This document shows, piece by piece, positions 52,820 through 64,000 of a stretch of 64,000 bases of DNA. The stretch is from the NCBI RefSeq assembly GCF_002091715.1, contig NZ_BDAG01000016.1, forward strand, positions 1-64,000, written 5' to 3'. Made by a program: the position numbers and the translations under genes. The stretch comes from Pseudomonas migulae NBRC 103157 (GTDB taxonomy: Bacteria; Pseudomonadota; Gammaproteobacteria; Pseudomonadales; Pseudomonadaceae). Numbering within the stretch: position 1 is the stretch's first letter; each line of letters begins with the position of its first letter. The notes under the pieces were generated by a model. That model saw only the letters and a program-made list of their open reading frames with translations. It was not told the DNA's origin and made no database searches.

Positions 52820-53320
52820 ATGGCTCAAGTCACCCTTAAAGGCAACCCGGTTCAAGTCAACGGCCAACTGCCACAAGTCGGTTCCAAGGCGCCAGCCTTT
52901 TCCCTGGTTGCCGGCAATCTGTCCGACGTGACCCTGGCGAATTTCGCCGGCAAGCGCAAAGTACTGAACATCTTCCCAAGCGTCGACACCCCGACCTGCG
53001 CGACGTCGGTTCGCAAGTTCAACGCCCAGGCCAACGATGTCGCCAACACCGTGGTGCTGTGCATCTCCGCTGACCTGCCGTTCGCTCAAGCCCGTTTCTG
53101 TGGCGCCGAAGGCCTGGAAAACGTGCAGAACCTGTCGACCCTGCGCGGTGCCGAGTTCATCGAGAACTACGGTGTGGCCATTGCCGACGGCCCGCTCAAA
53201 GGCCTGACTGCCCGTGCTGTCGTAGTCCTGGACGAAAATGACAACGTGCTGCACAGCGAGCTGGTCAAGGAAATCGCTGAAGAACCGAACTACGAAGCGG
53301 CACTCGCTGTTCTGAAATAA
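52820..53320 (+). CDS. tpx: Thiol peroxidase (Tpx, atypical 2-Cys peroxiredoxin)
   Basis: 166 residues from ATG 52820, the standard family start. The peroxidatic Cys60 in [13 protein letters not shown] and resolving Cys94 in [12 protein letters not shown], with the Thr/Arg of the active site, are intact. It reduces hydrogen and alkyl peroxides using thioredoxin, in the periplasm or cytoplasm depending on species. It is monocistronic with its own terminator. Confidence 0.96.
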   Translation: MAQVTLKGNPVQVNGQLPQVGSKAPAFSLVAGNLSDVTLANFAGKRKVLNIFPSVDTPTCATSVRKFNAQANDVANTVVLCISADLPFAQARFCGAEGLENVQNLSTLRGAEFIENYGVAIADGPLKGLTARAVVVLDENDNVLHSELVKEIAEEPNYEAALAVLK

Positions 53321-53339
53321 GCATACCTTTACAATTGTT

Positions 53340-53367
53340 AACGGCCTGGCCCTGTCCAGGCCGTTTT
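53340..53367 (+). terminator. Terminator of tpx
   Basis: Stem AACGGCCTGG/CCAGGCCGTT followed by TTT, 20 bases after the stop. Confidence 0.9.
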
Positions 53368-53498
53368 CATTTGTGCTTCAGTGTCTTAGATAAATCTCCT
53401 GTTACGTAAGCCGAAGGTAAATTGCCGGTAAAGGCGCTTTGCTTAATGCCCGCCAGTGCTTATCGTTCAGCCTCCCGTAGAAGAAGCCCACGCGCCCA

Positions 53499-54815
53499 AT
53501 GGTTGATCATTCAATGCAATCCTCCGCTTCCCGTAGTCCTCGTCGCTGGCTGTTCGGCCTGCTTGTCCTGTTGGTCATCGCTGGCCTGTGCTGGAAATTC
53601 TGGCCCGGCAGCGCTGCGCCAAAAGAAGGCAACGGACAAAAAGCCGTGGCGGGGCACACTGGCCGTTCGGGCGGCATGCGTCCGGGTTTCGGTGGGGCGA
53701 CCGGGCCGGTTCCGGTGCGTGTGGCGCCGGCGGTCAAGGGTGACTTCCCGCTGTATTACAAGGCGCTGGGCACCGTGACGGCGTTGAACACCATCAATGT
53801 GCGCAGTCGGGTGGGCGGCGAGCTGATCAAGGTGTCGTTCGAAGAAGGGCAGATGGTCAAGGCCGGTGACCTGCTGGCGGAAATCGATCCGCGTCCTTAC
53901 CAGAACGCCTTGCTGCAGGCCGAAGGCACCTTGCTGCAGAATCAGGCGCAACTGAAGAACGCCCAGGTCGATGTCGAGCGTTATCGTGGTCTGTACCGCG
54001 AAGACAGTATCGCCAAGCAGACCCTGGACACCGCCGAAGCGCTGGTGGGCCAGTATCAGGGCACGGTCAAGACCAATCAGGCGGCGGTCAACGACGCCAA
54101 ACTCAACCTCGAATTCACCAAAATCCGCGCGCCGATTGCCGGTCGTGTGGGCCTGCGTCAGCTCGACGTCGGTAACCTCGTTGCCGCCAATGACACCACG
54201 GCGCTGGCGATCATCACTCAGACCCAACCGATCAGCGTTGCCTTTACCTTGCCGGAGAACAGCCTCGACGTGGTACTGGCCCGCTATCGCAGTGGCGCCA
54301 AACTGCCCGCCGAAGCCTGGGACCGTGGCGACACCAAACTGCAGGCCACCGGCGTGTTGCAGAGCCTAGATAACCAGATCGACGTCACCACCGGCACCCT
54401 GAAATTCAAGGCGCGCTACGAAAACCGCGATCAGGCGCTGTTCCCCAATCAGTTCGTCAATGTCCATCTGCTGGCCGACACCCTCAAAGACGTGGTGCTC
54501 GCACCGTCGGCAGCTATCCAGTTCGGCACCAATGGCACCTTCGTCTATGCAATGGATGGCGACAAGAAAGTCACGATCCGTCAGTTGAAAGTCGGTGCCA
54601 GCGATGGTGAAAACACCGTGATCACCGAAGGCCTGGCGGCGGGCGATCGCGTAGTCCTCGAAGGCACCGACCGCCTGAAGGAGGGCAGCGAAGTAGAAGT
54701 GGTCAACGACACCAAGGACGTACCGACCACGCCGACCGGGCACCTGCAAGGCAAATCGGCGGCCAACGCGGCTGAGCCGGCCACCACCGACAAGGCGAAA
54801 AAGGGCGGCGCATGA
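53499..54815 (+). CDS. muxA: MuxA/MdtA-type periplasmic adaptor (membrane fusion) protein
   Basis: 438 residues. N-terminal membrane anchor ([16 protein letters not shown]), then the RND adaptor order: beta-barrel/lipoyl parts ([20 protein letters not shown] ... [18 protein letters not shown]) around a helical hairpin (about 130-200), and a C-terminal part with the [18 protein letters not shown] end. It is coupled by ATGA to the first RND pump. MuxA bridges the pumps to OpmB. The start at 53499 has only a weak ribosome site; ATG 53514 is an alternative. Confidence 0.92.
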   Translation: MVDHSMQSSASRSPRRWLFGLLVLLVIAGLCWKFWPGSAAPKEGNGQKAVAGHTGRSGGMRPGFGGATGPVPVRVAPAVKGDFPLYYKALGTVTALNTINVRSRVGGELIKVSFEEGQMVKAGDLLAEIDPRPYQNALLQAEGTLLQNQAQLKNAQVDVERYRGLYREDSIAKQTLDTAEALVGQYQGTVKTNQAAVNDAKLNLEFTKIRAPIAGRVGLRQLDVGNLVAANDTTALAIITQTQPISVAFTLPENSLDVVLARYRSGAKLPAEAWDRGDTKLQATGVLQSLDNQIDVTTGTLKFKARYENRDQALFPNQFVNVHLLADTLKDVVLAPSAAIQFGTNGTFVYAMDGDKKVTIRQLKVGASDGENTVITEGLAAGDRVVLEGTDRLKEGSEVEVVNDTKDVPTTPTGHLQGKSAANAAEPATTDKAKKGGA

Positions 54816-57800
54816 ACATCTCGCGGCTGTTCATCCTTCGCCCGGTCGCCACGACCCTGAGCATGCTGGCCATTATTCTGGCCGGTGTGATTGCCTATCG
54901 GCTATTGCCGGTGTCGGCCCTGCCTCAGGTCGATTACCCGACCATTCGCGTGATGACCCTCTATCCCGGCGCCAGCCCGGACGTCATGACCAGCGCCGTG
55001 ACCGCGCCGCTCGAGCGTCAGTTCGGGCAAATGCCCGGCCTGACCCAGATGGCCTCGACCAGTTCCGGCGGCGCTTCGGTGCTGACCCTGCGGTTCAGCC
55101 TCGACATCAACATGGATGTCGCCGAGCAGCAGGTGCAAGCCGCGATCAACGCCGCCACCAATCTGCTGCCCAAGGACTTGCCCGCGCCGCCGGTGTACAA
55201 CAAGGTCAACCCGGCGGACACCCCGGTGCTGACCCTGGCGATCACGTCCAAGACCATGTTGCTGCCCAAGCTCAATGACCTGGTCGATACGCGCATGGCA
55301 CAGAAAATTGCCCAGATCAGCGGCGTCGGCATGGTCAGCATTGCCGGCGGCCAGCGACAGGCAGTACGGATCAAGGTCAACCCCGAAGCCCTCGCGGCCA
55401 ACGGTTTGAACCTGTCGGACGTGCGCACCCTGATCGGCGCGTCGAACGTCAACCAGCCCAAAGGCAACTTCGACGGCCCGACCCGGGTCTCGATGCTCGA
55501 TGCAAACGATCAACTGACCTCGCCCAAGGATTACGCCAACCTGATCCTGGCCTACGCCAACGGCGCGCCATTGCGGCTCAAGGACGTGGCGGAAATCGTC
55601 GATGGGGCGGAGAACGAACGTCTGGCGGCGTGGGCTAATGAAAACCAGGCCGTGTTGCTGAACATCCAGCGCCAGCCCGGCGCCAACGTCATCGAAGTGG
55701 TCGACCGGATCAAGGCCTTGCTGCCGAGCATCACGGATAACCTGCCGGCCGGCCTCGACGTCACCGTGCTGACCGACCGCACCCAGACCATCCGCGCGTC
55801 CGTCACCGACGTGCAACACGAATTGCTGATTGCCATTGCGCTGGTCGTGATGGTGACGTTCCTGTTCCTGCGGCGCGCGAGTGCCACGATCATTCCATCG
55901 GTAGCCGTGCCGCTGTCGTTGATCGGCACCTTCGGCGTGATGTACCTCGCCGGTTTTTCGGTCAATAACCTGACCCTGATGGCCCTGACTATCGCCACCG
56001 GTTTTGTGGTGGACGATGCGATCGTCATGCTGGAAAACATTTCCCGGTTTATTGAAGAGGGCGACAGTCCGCTGAATGCGGCGCTCAAGGGCGCAAAGCA
56101 GATCGGCTTCACCCTGATTTCCCTGACCTTGTCGCTGATCGCAGTACTGATCCCGTTGCTGTTCATGGCCGATGTGGTGGGGCGCCTGTTTCGTGAGTTT
56201 GCGATCACGTTGGCGGTGGCGATCCTGATTTCCCTGGTCGTGTCGTTGACCCTGACGCCGATGATGTGCGCGCGGCTGCTCAAGCGCGAACCCAAGGAAG
56301 AAGAACAAGGCCGTTTCTACCGGGCCAGCGGCGCCACAATTGATTGGATGATCGCGGCTTACGGGCGCAAGTTAAAGTGGGTTCTCAAGCACCAGCCACT
56401 GACGTTGCTGGTGGCGATCGGCACTTTGGCGCTGACCGTGTTCCTTTACATGGTCGTGCCGAAGGGCTTTTTTCCAGTGCAAGACACTGGCGTTATCCAG
56501 GGCATTTCCGAGGCGCCGCAGTCGATTTCCTTTGCAGCGATGAGTGAGCGGCAGCAGGAACTGGCCAAAGTGATTCTGGCGGACCCCGCCGTCGAGAGCC
56601 TGTCGTCCTACATTGGCGTCGATGGCGACAACTCGACGCTCAACAGCGGTCGCCTGCTGATCAACCTCAAATCCCACAGTAACCGCGACCTGAGCGCCAC
56701 TGAGGTGATCGCCCGGCTGCAACCGGAACTGGACAAGCTGGTCGGCATTCGCCTGTTCATGCAACCGGTGCAGGACCTGACCATCGAAGACCGGGTCAGC
56801 CGTACCCAGTACCAGTTCAGCATGTCTTCGCCAGACTCCGAGTTGCTCAACCTGTGGAGCGCTCGCTTGGTCGAAGCGCTGGCCCAACGGCCGGAGCTGA
56901 CCGACGTCGCCAGCGATCTGCAGGACAAAGGCTTGCAGGTGTATCTGGTGATCGACCGCGATGCAGCGTCGCGGGTCGGGGTGTCGGTGTCGAACATTAC
57001 CGACGCGCTGTATGACGCCTTCGGTCAGCGACAGATTTCCACCATATACACCCAGGCCAGCCAGTACCGCGTGGTGTTGCAATCGCAGTCCGGCGAGAAA
57101 ATCGGCCCGGATGCGCTGAACCAGATTCACGTCAAGACCACCGATGGCGGGCAGGTGCGCCTGTCCAGCCTGGCGCATATCGAAGAGCGTCAGGCACAAC
57201 TGGCGATCACCCATATCGGCCAGTTCCCTGCGGTGATGATGTCCTTCAACCTCGCGCCCGGCGTGGCGTTGGGGCACGCGGTGGAAATCATCGAGCAGGT
57301 GCAGAAAGACATCGGCATGCCGATTGGCGTGCAGACCCAGTTCCAGGGCGCGGCCGAAGCGTTCCAGGCGTCGCTGTCGAGCACGTTGCTGCTGATTCTG
57401 GCGGCGGTGGTGACCATGTACATCGTGCTCGGCGTGCTCTACGAGAGCTACATCCACCCGATTACCATTCTCTCGACCTTGCCGTCCGCGGCGGTCGGCG
57501 CCTTGCTGGCGTTGCTGTTGAGTGGCAATGACCTGGGGATGATCGCGATCATCGGCATCATCCTGCTGATCGGTATCGTGAAGAAGAACGCGATCATGAT
57601 GATCGACTTTGCCCTCGACGCCGAGCGCAATCAGGGCATGGACCCGGAGACGGCGATCTATCAGGCGGCGCTGTTGCGTTTCCGGCCGATCCTGATGACC
57701 ACGCTGGCGGCGTTGTTCGGTGCAGTGCCGTTGATGCTGGCCACCGGTTCCGGCGCTGAGCTGCGTCAACCGTTGGGTCTGGTGATGGTCGGTGGTTTGT

Positions 57801-57916
57801 TGGTCAGCCAGGTGCTGACCTTGTTCACCACGCCGGTGATTTACCTGTACTTCGACCGCCTCGGTCGGCGCTGGGGCCGTCCGTCCGAGCCCGTGGAAGT
57901 GGTCGAACAGCCATGA
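54812..57916 (+). CDS. muxB: MuxB/MdtB-type RND efflux pump
   Basis: 1034 residues, full length for HAE1-family RND pumps. First helix [20 protein letters not shown], the large porter loop starting [20 protein letters not shown], and helix 4 with the proton-relay aspartates in [17 protein letters not shown]; the repeat ends with [17 protein letters not shown] and a second porter domain. As in MdtBC, the two pumps probably form a mixed trimer. Overlaps of 4 bases join it to muxA and muxC. Confidence 0.95.
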   Translation: MNISRLFILRPVATTLSMLAIILAGVIAYRLLPVSALPQVDYPTIRVMTLYPGASPDVMTSAVTAPLERQFGQMPGLTQMASTSSGGASVLTLRFSLDINMDVAEQQVQAAINAATNLLPKDLPAPPVYNKVNPADTPVLTLAITSKTMLLPKLNDLVDTRMAQKIAQISGVGMVSIAGGQRQAVRIKVNPEALAANGLNLSDVRTLIGASNVNQPKGNFDGPTRVSMLDANDQLTSPKDYANLILAYANGAPLRLKDVAEIVDGAENERLAAWANENQAVLLNIQRQPGANVIEVVDRIKALLPSITDNLPAGLDVTVLTDRTQTIRASVTDVQHELLIAIALVVMVTFLFLRRASATIIPSVAVPLSLIGTFGVMYLAGFSVNNLTLMALTIATGFVVDDAIVMLENISRFIEEGDSPLNAALKGAKQIGFTLISLTLSLIAVLIPLLFMADVVGRLFREFAITLAVAILISLVVSLTLTPMMCARLLKREPKEEEQGRFYRASGATIDWMIAAYGRKLKWVLKHQPLTLLVAIGTLALTVFLYMVVPKGFFPVQDTGVIQGISEAPQSISFAAMSERQQELAKVILADPAVESLSSYIGVDGDNSTLNSGRLLINLKSHSNRDLSATEVIARLQPELDKLVGIRLFMQPVQDLTIEDRVSRTQYQFSMSSPDSELLNLWSARLVEALAQRPELTDVASDLQDKGLQVYLVIDRDAASRVGVSVSNITDALYDAFGQRQISTIYTQASQYRVVLQSQSGEKIGPDALNQIHVKTTDGGQVRLSSLAHIEERQAQLAITHIGQFPAVMMSFNLAPGVALGHAVEIIEQVQKDIGMPIGVQTQFQGAAEAFQASLSSTLLLILAAVVTMYIVLGVLYESYIHPITILSTLPSAAVGALLALLLSGNDLGMIAIIGIILLIGIVKKNAIMMIDFALDAERNQGMDPETAIYQAALLRFRPILMTTLAALFGAVPLMLATGSGAELRQPLGLVMVGGLLVSQVLTLFTTPVIYLYFDRLGRRWGRPSEPVEVVEQP

Positions 57917-60900
57917 ACCTCTCCGGACCTTTCATCAAACGCCCGGTCGCCACGATGTTGCTGAGCCTGGCGATCATGCTGCTGGGCGGGGTGAGCTTCG
58001 GTTTATTGCCGGTGTCACCGCTGCCGCAAATGGACTTCCCGGTGATCGTGGTCCAGGCCAGTCTGCCGGGCGCGAGCCCCGAAGTGATGGCCTCGACCGT
58101 GGCGACACCGCTCGAACGTTCCTTCGGCGCCATCGCCGGGGTCAACACCATGAGCAGCCGTTCCAGCCAAGGCTCGACCCGGGTGATTCTGCAATTCGAC
58201 CTCGACCGCGACATCAACGGCGCGGCGCGGGAAGTGCAAGCGGCGATCAATGCCTCGCGCAACCTGCTGCCGAGCGGGATGCGCAGCATGCCGACCTACA
58301 AGAAGGTCAACCCGTCACAGGCGCCGATCATGGTGCTGTCGCTGACCTCGGACGTGCTGGAAAAGGGTCAGCTTTACGATTTGGCCTCGACGATCCTGTC
58401 CCAGAGCCTGTCCCAGGTTCAGGGCGTGGGTGAGGTGCAGATCGGCGGCAGCTCTCTGCCGGCGGTGCGCATCGAACTCGAACCCCAGGCGCTCAACCAG
58501 TACGGCGTGGCGCTGGACGATGTGCGCAACACCATCGCCAATGCCAACGTGCGTCGGCCCAAAGGCTCGGTCGAAGACGGCCAGCGGTTGTGGCAGGTTC
58601 AGGCCAACGATCAGCTGGAAAAAGCCAAGGATTACGAGTCGCTGATCATTCACTACAACGGCGGTGCAGCACTGCGGTTGAAGGATGTGGCCAAGGTCAG
58701 CGACGGCGTCGAGGACCGTTACAACAGCGGTTTCTTCAACGATGACGCGGCGGTGCTGCTGGTGATCAACCGCCAGGCCGGTGCGAACATCATCGAGACG
58801 GTCAACGAGATCAAGGCCCAACTCCCGGCACTGCAAGCCGTGCTGCCGGCCAGCGTCAAGCTGAACCTGGCCATGGACCGCTCGCCGGTGATCAAGGCAA
58901 CCCTGCACGAAGCGGAAATGACCCTGCTGATCGCCGTGGCGCTGGTGATTCTGGTGGTGTTCCTGTTTCTCGGTAACTTCCGCGCCTCGCTGATTCCGAC
59001 CCTCGCGGTGCCGGTTTCGCTGGTGGGCACCTTTGCGGTGATGTACCTGTACGGGTTTTCCCTGAACAACCTGTCGCTGATGGCGCTGATTCTGGCCACC
59101 GGTCTGGTGGTGGACGATGCCATCGTGGTGCTGGAGAACATCACCCGGCACATCGACGAAGGCGTGCCACCGATGAAGGCCGCTTACCTCGGGGCCCAGG
59201 AAGTCGGTTTTACGCTGCTGTCGATGAACGTCTCGCTGGTCGCGGTATTCCTGTCGATCCTGTTCATGGGCGGGATTATCGAAAGCCTGTTCCGTGAGTT
59301 TTCCATCACCCTGGCGGCGTCCATCGTGGTGTCGCTGGTGGTCTCGCTGACCCTGACACCGATGCTGTGTGCCCGCTGGCTCAAGCCACATACGCCGGGT
59401 GAGGAAAACCGCCTGCAACGCTGGAGCCAGCGCGCCAACGAGTGGATGGTCGGCAAATACGCCACCAGCCTGGACTGGGTGTTGCGTCACCGTCGCCTGA
59501 CTTTGCTCAGTCTGATCGTGACAGTTGGCGTTAACATTGCGCTGTATGTGGTTGTTCCTAAAACCTTTATGCCTCAACAGGACACAGGCCAACTGATCGG
59601 CTTTGTGCGCGGCGACGACGGTCTGTCGTTCAGCGTGATGCAACCGAAAATGGAAACCTTTCGTCGCGCCGTACTCAAGGATGAAGCGGTGGAAAGCGTC
59701 GCAGGCTTCATCGGCGGTACCAACGGCACCAACAACGCCTTCATGCTGGTGCGCCTGAAACCGATCAAGGAACGGAGCGTTTCCGCGCAAAAAGTCATTG
59801 AGCGCCTGCGCAAGGAAATGCCCAAGGTTGCCGGTGCACAGTTGATGCTGATGGCGGATCAGGACCTGCAATTTGGCGGCGGTCGCGAGCAGACCACTTC
59901 GCAGTATTCCTACATCCTGCAAAGCGCCGACCTTGGCGAATTGCGCCAGTGGTATCCGAAAGTGGTGACTGCGCTCAAGGCGTTGCCGGAGCTGACCGCC
60001 ATTGACGCCCGTGAAGGGCGGGGCGCGCAGCAGGTGACCTTGATCGTCGATCGCGATCAGGCAAAACGGCTGGGGGTCGACATGGACATGGTCACCGCCG
60101 TCCTGAACAACGCCTACAGCCAGCGACAGATTTCGACCATCTACGACAGCCTCAACCAATATCAGGTCGTCATGGAGGTCAATCCGAAGTACGCCCAGGA
60201 CCCGATCACCCTCAAGCAGGTTCAGGTGATCACCGCCGATGGTGCGCGAATTCCACTGTCGACCATCGCCCATTACGAAAACAGCCTGGAAGATGACCGT
60301 GTCAGCCACGAAGGCCAGTTCGCCTCCGAGAGCATTTCCTTCGACATGGCCGAAGGCGTGACGGTGGAGCAGGGCACGGCTGCCATCGAGCGGGCGATTG
60401 CCAGACTCGGCATGCCGGAAGATGTGATCGTGAAGATGGCTGGCACCGCTGACGCTTTTGCCGCGACACAGAAGAGCCAGCCATGGATGATTCTTGGTGC
60501 GCTGGTGGCGGTGTATCTGGTGTTGGGCGTGTTGTATGAAAGCTACATCCATCCGCTGACCATTCTCTCGACCTTGCCGTCGGCCGGAGTCGGTGCGCTG
60601 CTGTCGATCTATGCGTTGGGCGGTGAATTCAGCCTGATCTCGTTGCTCGGGCTGTTTTTGCTGATCGGCGTGGTGAAGAAAAACGCCATTCTGATGATCG
60701 ACCTCGCGTTGCAACTCGAACGGCATCAGGGCCTGGAACCGCTGGAGTCGATTCGCAGCGCGTGCCTGCAACGTCTGCGTCCGATTCTGATGACCACGCT
60801 GGCCGCGATCCTCGGTGCCTTGCCGCTGCTGCTGAGCCGTGCCGAGGGTGCGGAAATGCGTCAACCACTGGGCCTGACCATCATCGGCGGGCTGATTTTC

Positions 60901-61020
60901 AGTCAGGTGCTGACCCTTTACACCACCCCGGTGGTTTACCTCTATCTCGACAAACTGCGCCATCGCTTCAACCACTGGCGTGGGGTGCGTACCGATGCTG
61001 CTCTGGAAACTCCGCTATGA
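57913..61020 (+). CDS. muxC: MuxC/MdtC-type RND efflux pump
   Basis: 1035 residues. Same architecture as MuxB, with [19 protein letters not shown] in helix 4 and [19 protein letters not shown] in helix 11. The porter loop begins [20 protein letters not shown]. The paired but non-identical pumps identify the system as MuxABC/MdtABC. In P. aeruginosa it exports novobiocin, some macrolides and aztreonam and affects virulence; the range here is not known. Confidence 0.95.
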   Translation: MNLSGPFIKRPVATMLLSLAIMLLGGVSFGLLPVSPLPQMDFPVIVVQASLPGASPEVMASTVATPLERSFGAIAGVNTMSSRSSQGSTRVILQFDLDRDINGAAREVQAAINASRNLLPSGMRSMPTYKKVNPSQAPIMVLSLTSDVLEKGQLYDLASTILSQSLSQVQGVGEVQIGGSSLPAVRIELEPQALNQYGVALDDVRNTIANANVRRPKGSVEDGQRLWQVQANDQLEKAKDYESLIIHYNGGAALRLKDVAKVSDGVEDRYNSGFFNDDAAVLLVINRQAGANIIETVNEIKAQLPALQAVLPASVKLNLAMDRSPVIKATLHEAEMTLLIAVALVILVVFLFLGNFRASLIPTLAVPVSLVGTFAVMYLYGFSLNNLSLMALILATGLVVDDAIVVLENITRHIDEGVPPMKAAYLGAQEVGFTLLSMNVSLVAVFLSILFMGGIIESLFREFSITLAASIVVSLVVSLTLTPMLCARWLKPHTPGEENRLQRWSQRANEWMVGKYATSLDWVLRHRRLTLLSLIVTVGVNIALYVVVPKTFMPQQDTGQLIGFVRGDDGLSFSVMQPKMETFRRAVLKDEAVESVAGFIGGTNGTNNAFMLVRLKPIKERSVSAQKVIERLRKEMPKVAGAQLMLMADQDLQFGGGREQTTSQYSYILQSADLGELRQWYPKVVTALKALPELTAIDAREGRGAQQVTLIVDRDQAKRLGVDMDMVTAVLNNAYSQRQISTIYDSLNQYQVVMEVNPKYAQDPITLKQVQVITADGARIPLSTIAHYENSLEDDRVSHEGQFASESISFDMAEGVTVEQGTAAIERAIARLGMPEDVIVKMAGTADAFAATQKSQPWMILGALVAVYLVLGVLYESYIHPLTILSTLPSAGVGALLSIYALGGEFSLISLLGLFLLIGVVKKNAILMIDLALQLERHQGLEPLESIRSACLQRLRPILMTTLAAILGALPLLLSRAEGAEMRQPLGLTIIGGLIFSQVLTLYTTPVVYLYLDKLRHRFNHWRGVRTDAALETPL

Positions 61021-62492
61021 CTGACCGTTCGCTTATCAACCTGTCTGCACCGCTGATCACGGCCCGAGGCTCGCGCTTGTTGAGCCTGTCGCTGTGCGTG
61101 GCGCTGCTCAGTGCCTGCGCCATCGGCCCGGATTACCAGCGCCCGCAAGCTGCCGCGCCGGTGCAATACAAGGAAGCGGCCGGTTGGCGTCAGGCCAACC
61201 CAAGCGATTCCCTGGCTCGCGGTGCCTGGTGGGAATTGTATGGCGATCAACAACTGAACGGCCTGATCGAGAAGCTCAACAGCGCCAACCAGACGGTTGC
61301 CCAGTCCGAAGCCCAATACCGTCAGGCCCAGGCGTTGGTGCGCAGTGCCCGCGGGGCGTTTTTTCCGACCGTGGACCTGACCGTCGGGAAAAACCGTTCC
61401 AGCCAGGGCACCGGCAGCAGCAGTTCGAGCCTGACCAGTTCGTCCAGTGGTATCCGCGACACCTATACCGCACAGGCCGGGGTCAGTTGGGAGGCCGACG
61501 TCTGGGGCAAGCTGCGCCGCGGGCTGGAAGCCGACACCGCCAACGCCGAGGCGAGTTTTGCCGATCTGGCGGCGATGCGCCTGAGTCAACAGTCGGAACT
61601 GGTGCAGAACTACCTGCAATTGCGCGTGATCGATGAGCAGAAACGTCTGCTGCAAGCGACGGTCGAGGCCTATCAGCGCTCGCTGAAAATGACCGAAAAC
61701 CAGTACCGCGCCGGTGTTTCCGGCAAGGACGCAGTGGCTCAGGCCACCACTCAGCTCAAGAGCACCGAGGCCGACCTGGTCGATCTGATCTGGCAGCGTG
61801 CCCAGTTCGAGAACGCCATCGCCGTGCTGATCGGGCTGCCGCCGGCCGAGTTCAGCCTCGCGCAAACCCAGAACATCCCGGTCTTGCCTGAGGTGCCACT
61901 GAGCCTGCCTTCGCAATTACTGGAGCGCCGTCCTGACATCGCTTCCGCCGAACGTTCGGTGATGGCGGCCAACGCCAACATCGGCGTGGCCAAGGCGGCT
62001 TACTACCCGGACCTGACGCTGAGCCTGAACGGCGGTTACAGCAGCAGCACGTCATCCAACTGGATCAGCGTGCCGAACCGCTTCTGGTCGGTCGGCCCGC
62101 AACTGGCGATGACCCTGTTTGACGGCGGGCAACGGTCCGCCGAAGTCGACCGTAGCGAAGCAGCCTATGACGAGACCGTCGCCAAGTACCGTCAGACCGT
62201 GCTCGACGGCTTCCGCGAGGTGGAAAATTATCTGGTTCAGCTCAAGGTCCTGGAAAACGAATCTGCCGTGCGCCAGCAAGCGCTGGACGCGGCGCGTGAG
62301 TCCTTGCGCCTGACCCGGAATCAGTACAAGGCCGGGTTGATTGCTTATCTGGATGTGGTGGTGGTGCAAGCCACGGCGCTGAACAACGAACGCAACATGC
62401 TGGACTTGTTGCAGAGCCGGCTGATTGCCAGCGTGCAGTTGATTACGGCACTGGGTGGTGGTTGGGACGGACAGCTAGAGCTAAACAACTGA
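61017..62492 (+). CDS. opmB: OpmB-type outer-membrane efflux lipoprotein
   Basis: 491 residues starting in the ATGA overlap with muxC. Signal peptide with lipobox LLSAC (SLCVALLSACAIGPDY), then two OEP repeats with the long alpha-barrel helices (AQYRQAQALVRSARGAFFP; RLSQQSELVQNYLQLRVI; LLERRPDIASAERSVMAAN). This is the TolC-family channel that completes the MuxABC-OpmB pump; presence of the channel gene in the operon matches P. aeruginosa. Confidence 0.95.
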   Translation: MTDRSLINLSAPLITARGSRLLSLSLCVALLSACAIGPDYQRPQAAAPVQYKEAAGWRQANPSDSLARGAWWELYGDQQLNGLIEKLNSANQTVAQSEAQYRQAQALVRSARGAFFPTVDLTVGKNRSSQGTGSSSSSLTSSSSGIRDTYTAQAGVSWEADVWGKLRRGLEADTANAEASFADLAAMRLSQQSELVQNYLQLRVIDEQKRLLQATVEAYQRSLKMTENQYRAGVSGKDAVAQATTQLKSTEADLVDLIWQRAQFENAIAVLIGLPPAEFSLAQTQNIPVLPEVPLSLPSQLLERRPDIASAERSVMAANANIGVAKAAYYPDLTLSLNGGYSSSTSSNWISVPNRFWSVGPQLAMTLFDGGQRSAEVDRSEAAYDETVAKYRQTVLDGFREVENYLVQLKVLENESAVRQQALDAARESLRLTRNQYKAGLIAYLDVVVVQATALNNERNMLDLLQSRLIASVQLITALGGGWDGQLELNN

Positions 62493-62517
62493 CACCTGTA
62501 TTTCTGTCGGAGCTGGT

Positions 62518-62549
62518 AGGCGCTGTGTAGGAGCTCCTACACAGCGCCT
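62518..62549. repeat. Perfect 32-base palindrome without loop
   Basis: AGGCGCTGTGTAGGAG followed directly by its complement, centred between 62533 and 62534 and containing GGAGCTCC. It follows opmB by 25 bases. No T-run follows, so it is not a classic terminator; it may be a fused REP relative or a protein-binding site. Confidence 0.85.
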
Positions 62550-62723
62550 GCAAGGGGAGCGGAGGCAAGGTTCCAGAGGAGTCGCCAGCAATCAAACAAG
62601 CGTTTCATCGGGTTGATGGCCCTTTGCTAATTTTGTCAGTGCGTTCTTTCATGCAATCAGTACAATCGCCGGATTTTCCCCCCGAGAATGGAAGCAGTAC
62701 GGCGGGTCGTCACGAGAAGTCCC

Positions 62724-64000
62724 ATGCTCATCGGTAGCTATTCCCCCACGCTGGTTATCATCTCGCTCTTTGTGGCGATTCTCGCGTCCTATACCGCGCT
62801 CGACATGACCGGGCGCATTGCCACGGCCAAAGGCCGTGCGGTGCATTTGTGGACGGCCGGCGGCGCTTTGGCGATGGGCTTTGGCGTGTGGTCGATGCAT
62901 TTCATCGGCATGCTCGCGTTTGAACTACCGATTGACCTCGGCTACGACATCACCCTGACGGCCCTGTCGCTGCTGACTGCAATCCTGTCCTGTGGTTTTG
63001 CCCTGTGGCTGGTCAGCCAGCCACAACTGCCGGGCTGGCAACTGGCGTTCGGAGCGCTGGCGATGGGCGCGGGCATCAGCGCCATGCACTACACCGGCAT
63101 GGCCGCCATGCGCATGCAGCCGGGTATCGATTACGACCCGATACTGTTCGGCGCCTCTCTGCTTATCGCCGTCGGCGCGTCGGGCGCTGCGTTATGGATC
63201 GCCTTCCGCCTGCGCCGGCACACGCCTTATGTCAGCGTGCTTCGAGGCGGCGCGGCGGTGATCATGGGCATTGCCATTGTCGGCATGCACTACACCGCCA
63301 TGGCCGCTGCACGTTTTCCCGACGGCAGTTTTTGTGGCGCGGCAATCAGTGGATTGAACGGCAAGGGCCTGGACAGCCTGGTGCTGATCACCACGATGGC
63401 GGTGCTGAGCATTGCCTTGCTCACCTCTATTCTCGATGCGCGCCTGGAGGCTCGCACCGCCGAGCTGGCCCACTCGCTGACAGAGGCCAATCGCGAACTC
63501 ACCCAACTGGCGCTGCACGACACCCTGACCGGCCTGCCCAATCGGGTGTTGCTGGCTGACCGTATCGACCAAGCCATGTCGAGGGTGCAGGAGCAAGGCG
63601 GCTGCTTTGCCTTGATGTTCATCGATCTGGACGGTTTCAAACCGGTCAATGATGCATTCGGCCATCACATGGGCGACCAATTGTTGCGTGAAGTCGCGCT
63701 GCGCCTGCGTGAGGACTTGCGAAGCCAGGACACGCTGGCGCGGATTGGCGGCGACGAGTTTGTGCTGCTGGTGCAACTGGCCGATGAGCATGACGCATTG
63801 AATCTGGCGGCGCGGCAAGTCGGGCTGATCGCGCGCTCGTTCCGCGTCGCCGAACATGATTTGCAGATATCCGCCAGTGTCGGCATCGCCCTTTATCCGG
63901 GAAACGGCCAGACCTGCGAAGAACTGCTGATGAACGCCGACGCAGCGATGTATCACGCCAAGGGCGCGGGCAAAAACGGCTACAGCTTCTTCGACGCCTC
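62724..64000 (+). CDS. MHYT-GGDEF membrane signalling protein, partial at the window end (MucR-like)
   Basis: At least 425 residues; ATG 62724 with GAGAAG ahead, no stop before the window ends. Seven or so helices carry the MHYT sensor repeats (WSMHFIGMLAFELP, SAMHYTGMAAMRMQ, VGMHYTAMAAARF), thought to bind copper or sense oxygen/CO. A GGDEF domain follows with intact GGDEF at residues 342-346 and an I-site RSQD at 333-336, so an active, product-inhibited diguanylate cyclase is likely. The reading frame continues past the cyclase domain, so an EAL domain may follow, as in P. aeruginosa MucR or NbdA. Confidence 0.9.
   Translation, partial: MLIGSYSPTLVIISLFVAILASYTALDMTGRIATAKGRAVHLWTAGGALAMGFGVWSMHFIGMLAFELPIDLGYDITLTALSLLTAILSCGFALWLVSQPQLPGWQLAFGALAMGAGISAMHYTGMAAMRMQPGIDYDPILFGASLLIAVGASGAALWIAFRLRRHTPYVSVLRGGAAVIMGIAIVGMHYTAMAAARFPDGSFCGAAISGLNGKGLDSLVLITTMAVLSIALLTSILDARLEARTAELAHSLTEANRELTQLALHDTLTGLPNRVLLADRIDQAMSRVQEQGGCFALMFIDLDGFKPVNDAFGHHMGDQLLREVALRLREDLRSQDTLARIGGDEFVLLVQLADEHDALNLAARQVGLIARSFRVAEHDLQISASVGIALYPGNGQTCEELLMNADAAMYHAKGAGKNGYSFFDA

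Overview
The window looks like a chromosomal segment of a fluorescent Pseudomonas (P. fluorescens group). It is GC-rich, with Pseudomonas-style operons (muxABC-opmB, gdhB, an orphan ccoN next to a sulfite/nitrite reductase paralogue, sbcDC, moxR-bat). At least fourteen REP/REPIN inverted repeats lie between genes, of the two kinds known from this group (cores GGAGCCGGCTTGCTGGCGA and GGAGCGGGCTTGCTCGCGA). No rRNA, tRNA, CRISPR array, prophage or complete insertion sequence was seen.

Layout. 1-772: gene-free, with a REPIN, a hairpin-rich stretch and a C/A-only heptamer repeat. 0.8-4.3 kb: a YCF48 beta-propeller protein and an MMPL/RND transporter. 4.4-11.3 kb: a sugar-acid (pentonate type) catabolic module: FadR-type regulator, IlvD/Edd dehydratase, MFS importer, FAH-fold enzyme and 2-oxoglutarate-semialdehyde dehydrogenase. 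It is followed at 11.5-13 kb by a small acidic protein and an exported lactonase-like propeller. 13.1-14.2 kb: four very small exported or membrane proteins. 14.3-19.8 kb: sbcD-sbcC-GST. 20.1-26.9 kb: a six-gene moxR-DUF58-DUF4381-batA-batB/C-batD operon. 28.1-33.0 kb: the large NAD-glutamate dehydrogenase. 33.1-40 kb: single genes (lipoprotein, cupin, ABM monooxygenase, MocR and LysR regulators, AhpD-like protein, GNAT) and a racemase remnant. 40-44.2 kb: orphan cbb3 oxidase subunit (ccoN4 type) divergent from a siroheme reductase and DUF934. 44.3-48.1 kb: membrane protein, DUF3313 lipoprotein, outer-membrane barrel with a micro-protein, YCII protein. 48.3-52.5 kb: an AT-richer accessory patch with a 1097-residue protein built of about 109-residue repeats and a 251-residue partner. 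52.8-62.5 kb: tpx and the muxABC-opmB tripartite efflux operon. 62.7 kb to the end: an MHYT-GGDEF membrane signalling protein that runs off the window.

How the genes work together. The 4.4-11.3 kb genes fit a Weimberg-type route from a pentonate to 2-oxoglutarate, and two matching FadR-type operators flank the divergent promoters. The bat operon is a complete MoxR-AAA/VWA envelope-associated module whose BatB has lost its metal-binding loop. The ccoN4 block resembles the P. aeruginosa locus linked to respiration under low oxygen or cyanide. The part hardest to explain by known families is the repeat-protein gene pair at 48.3-52.5 kb.
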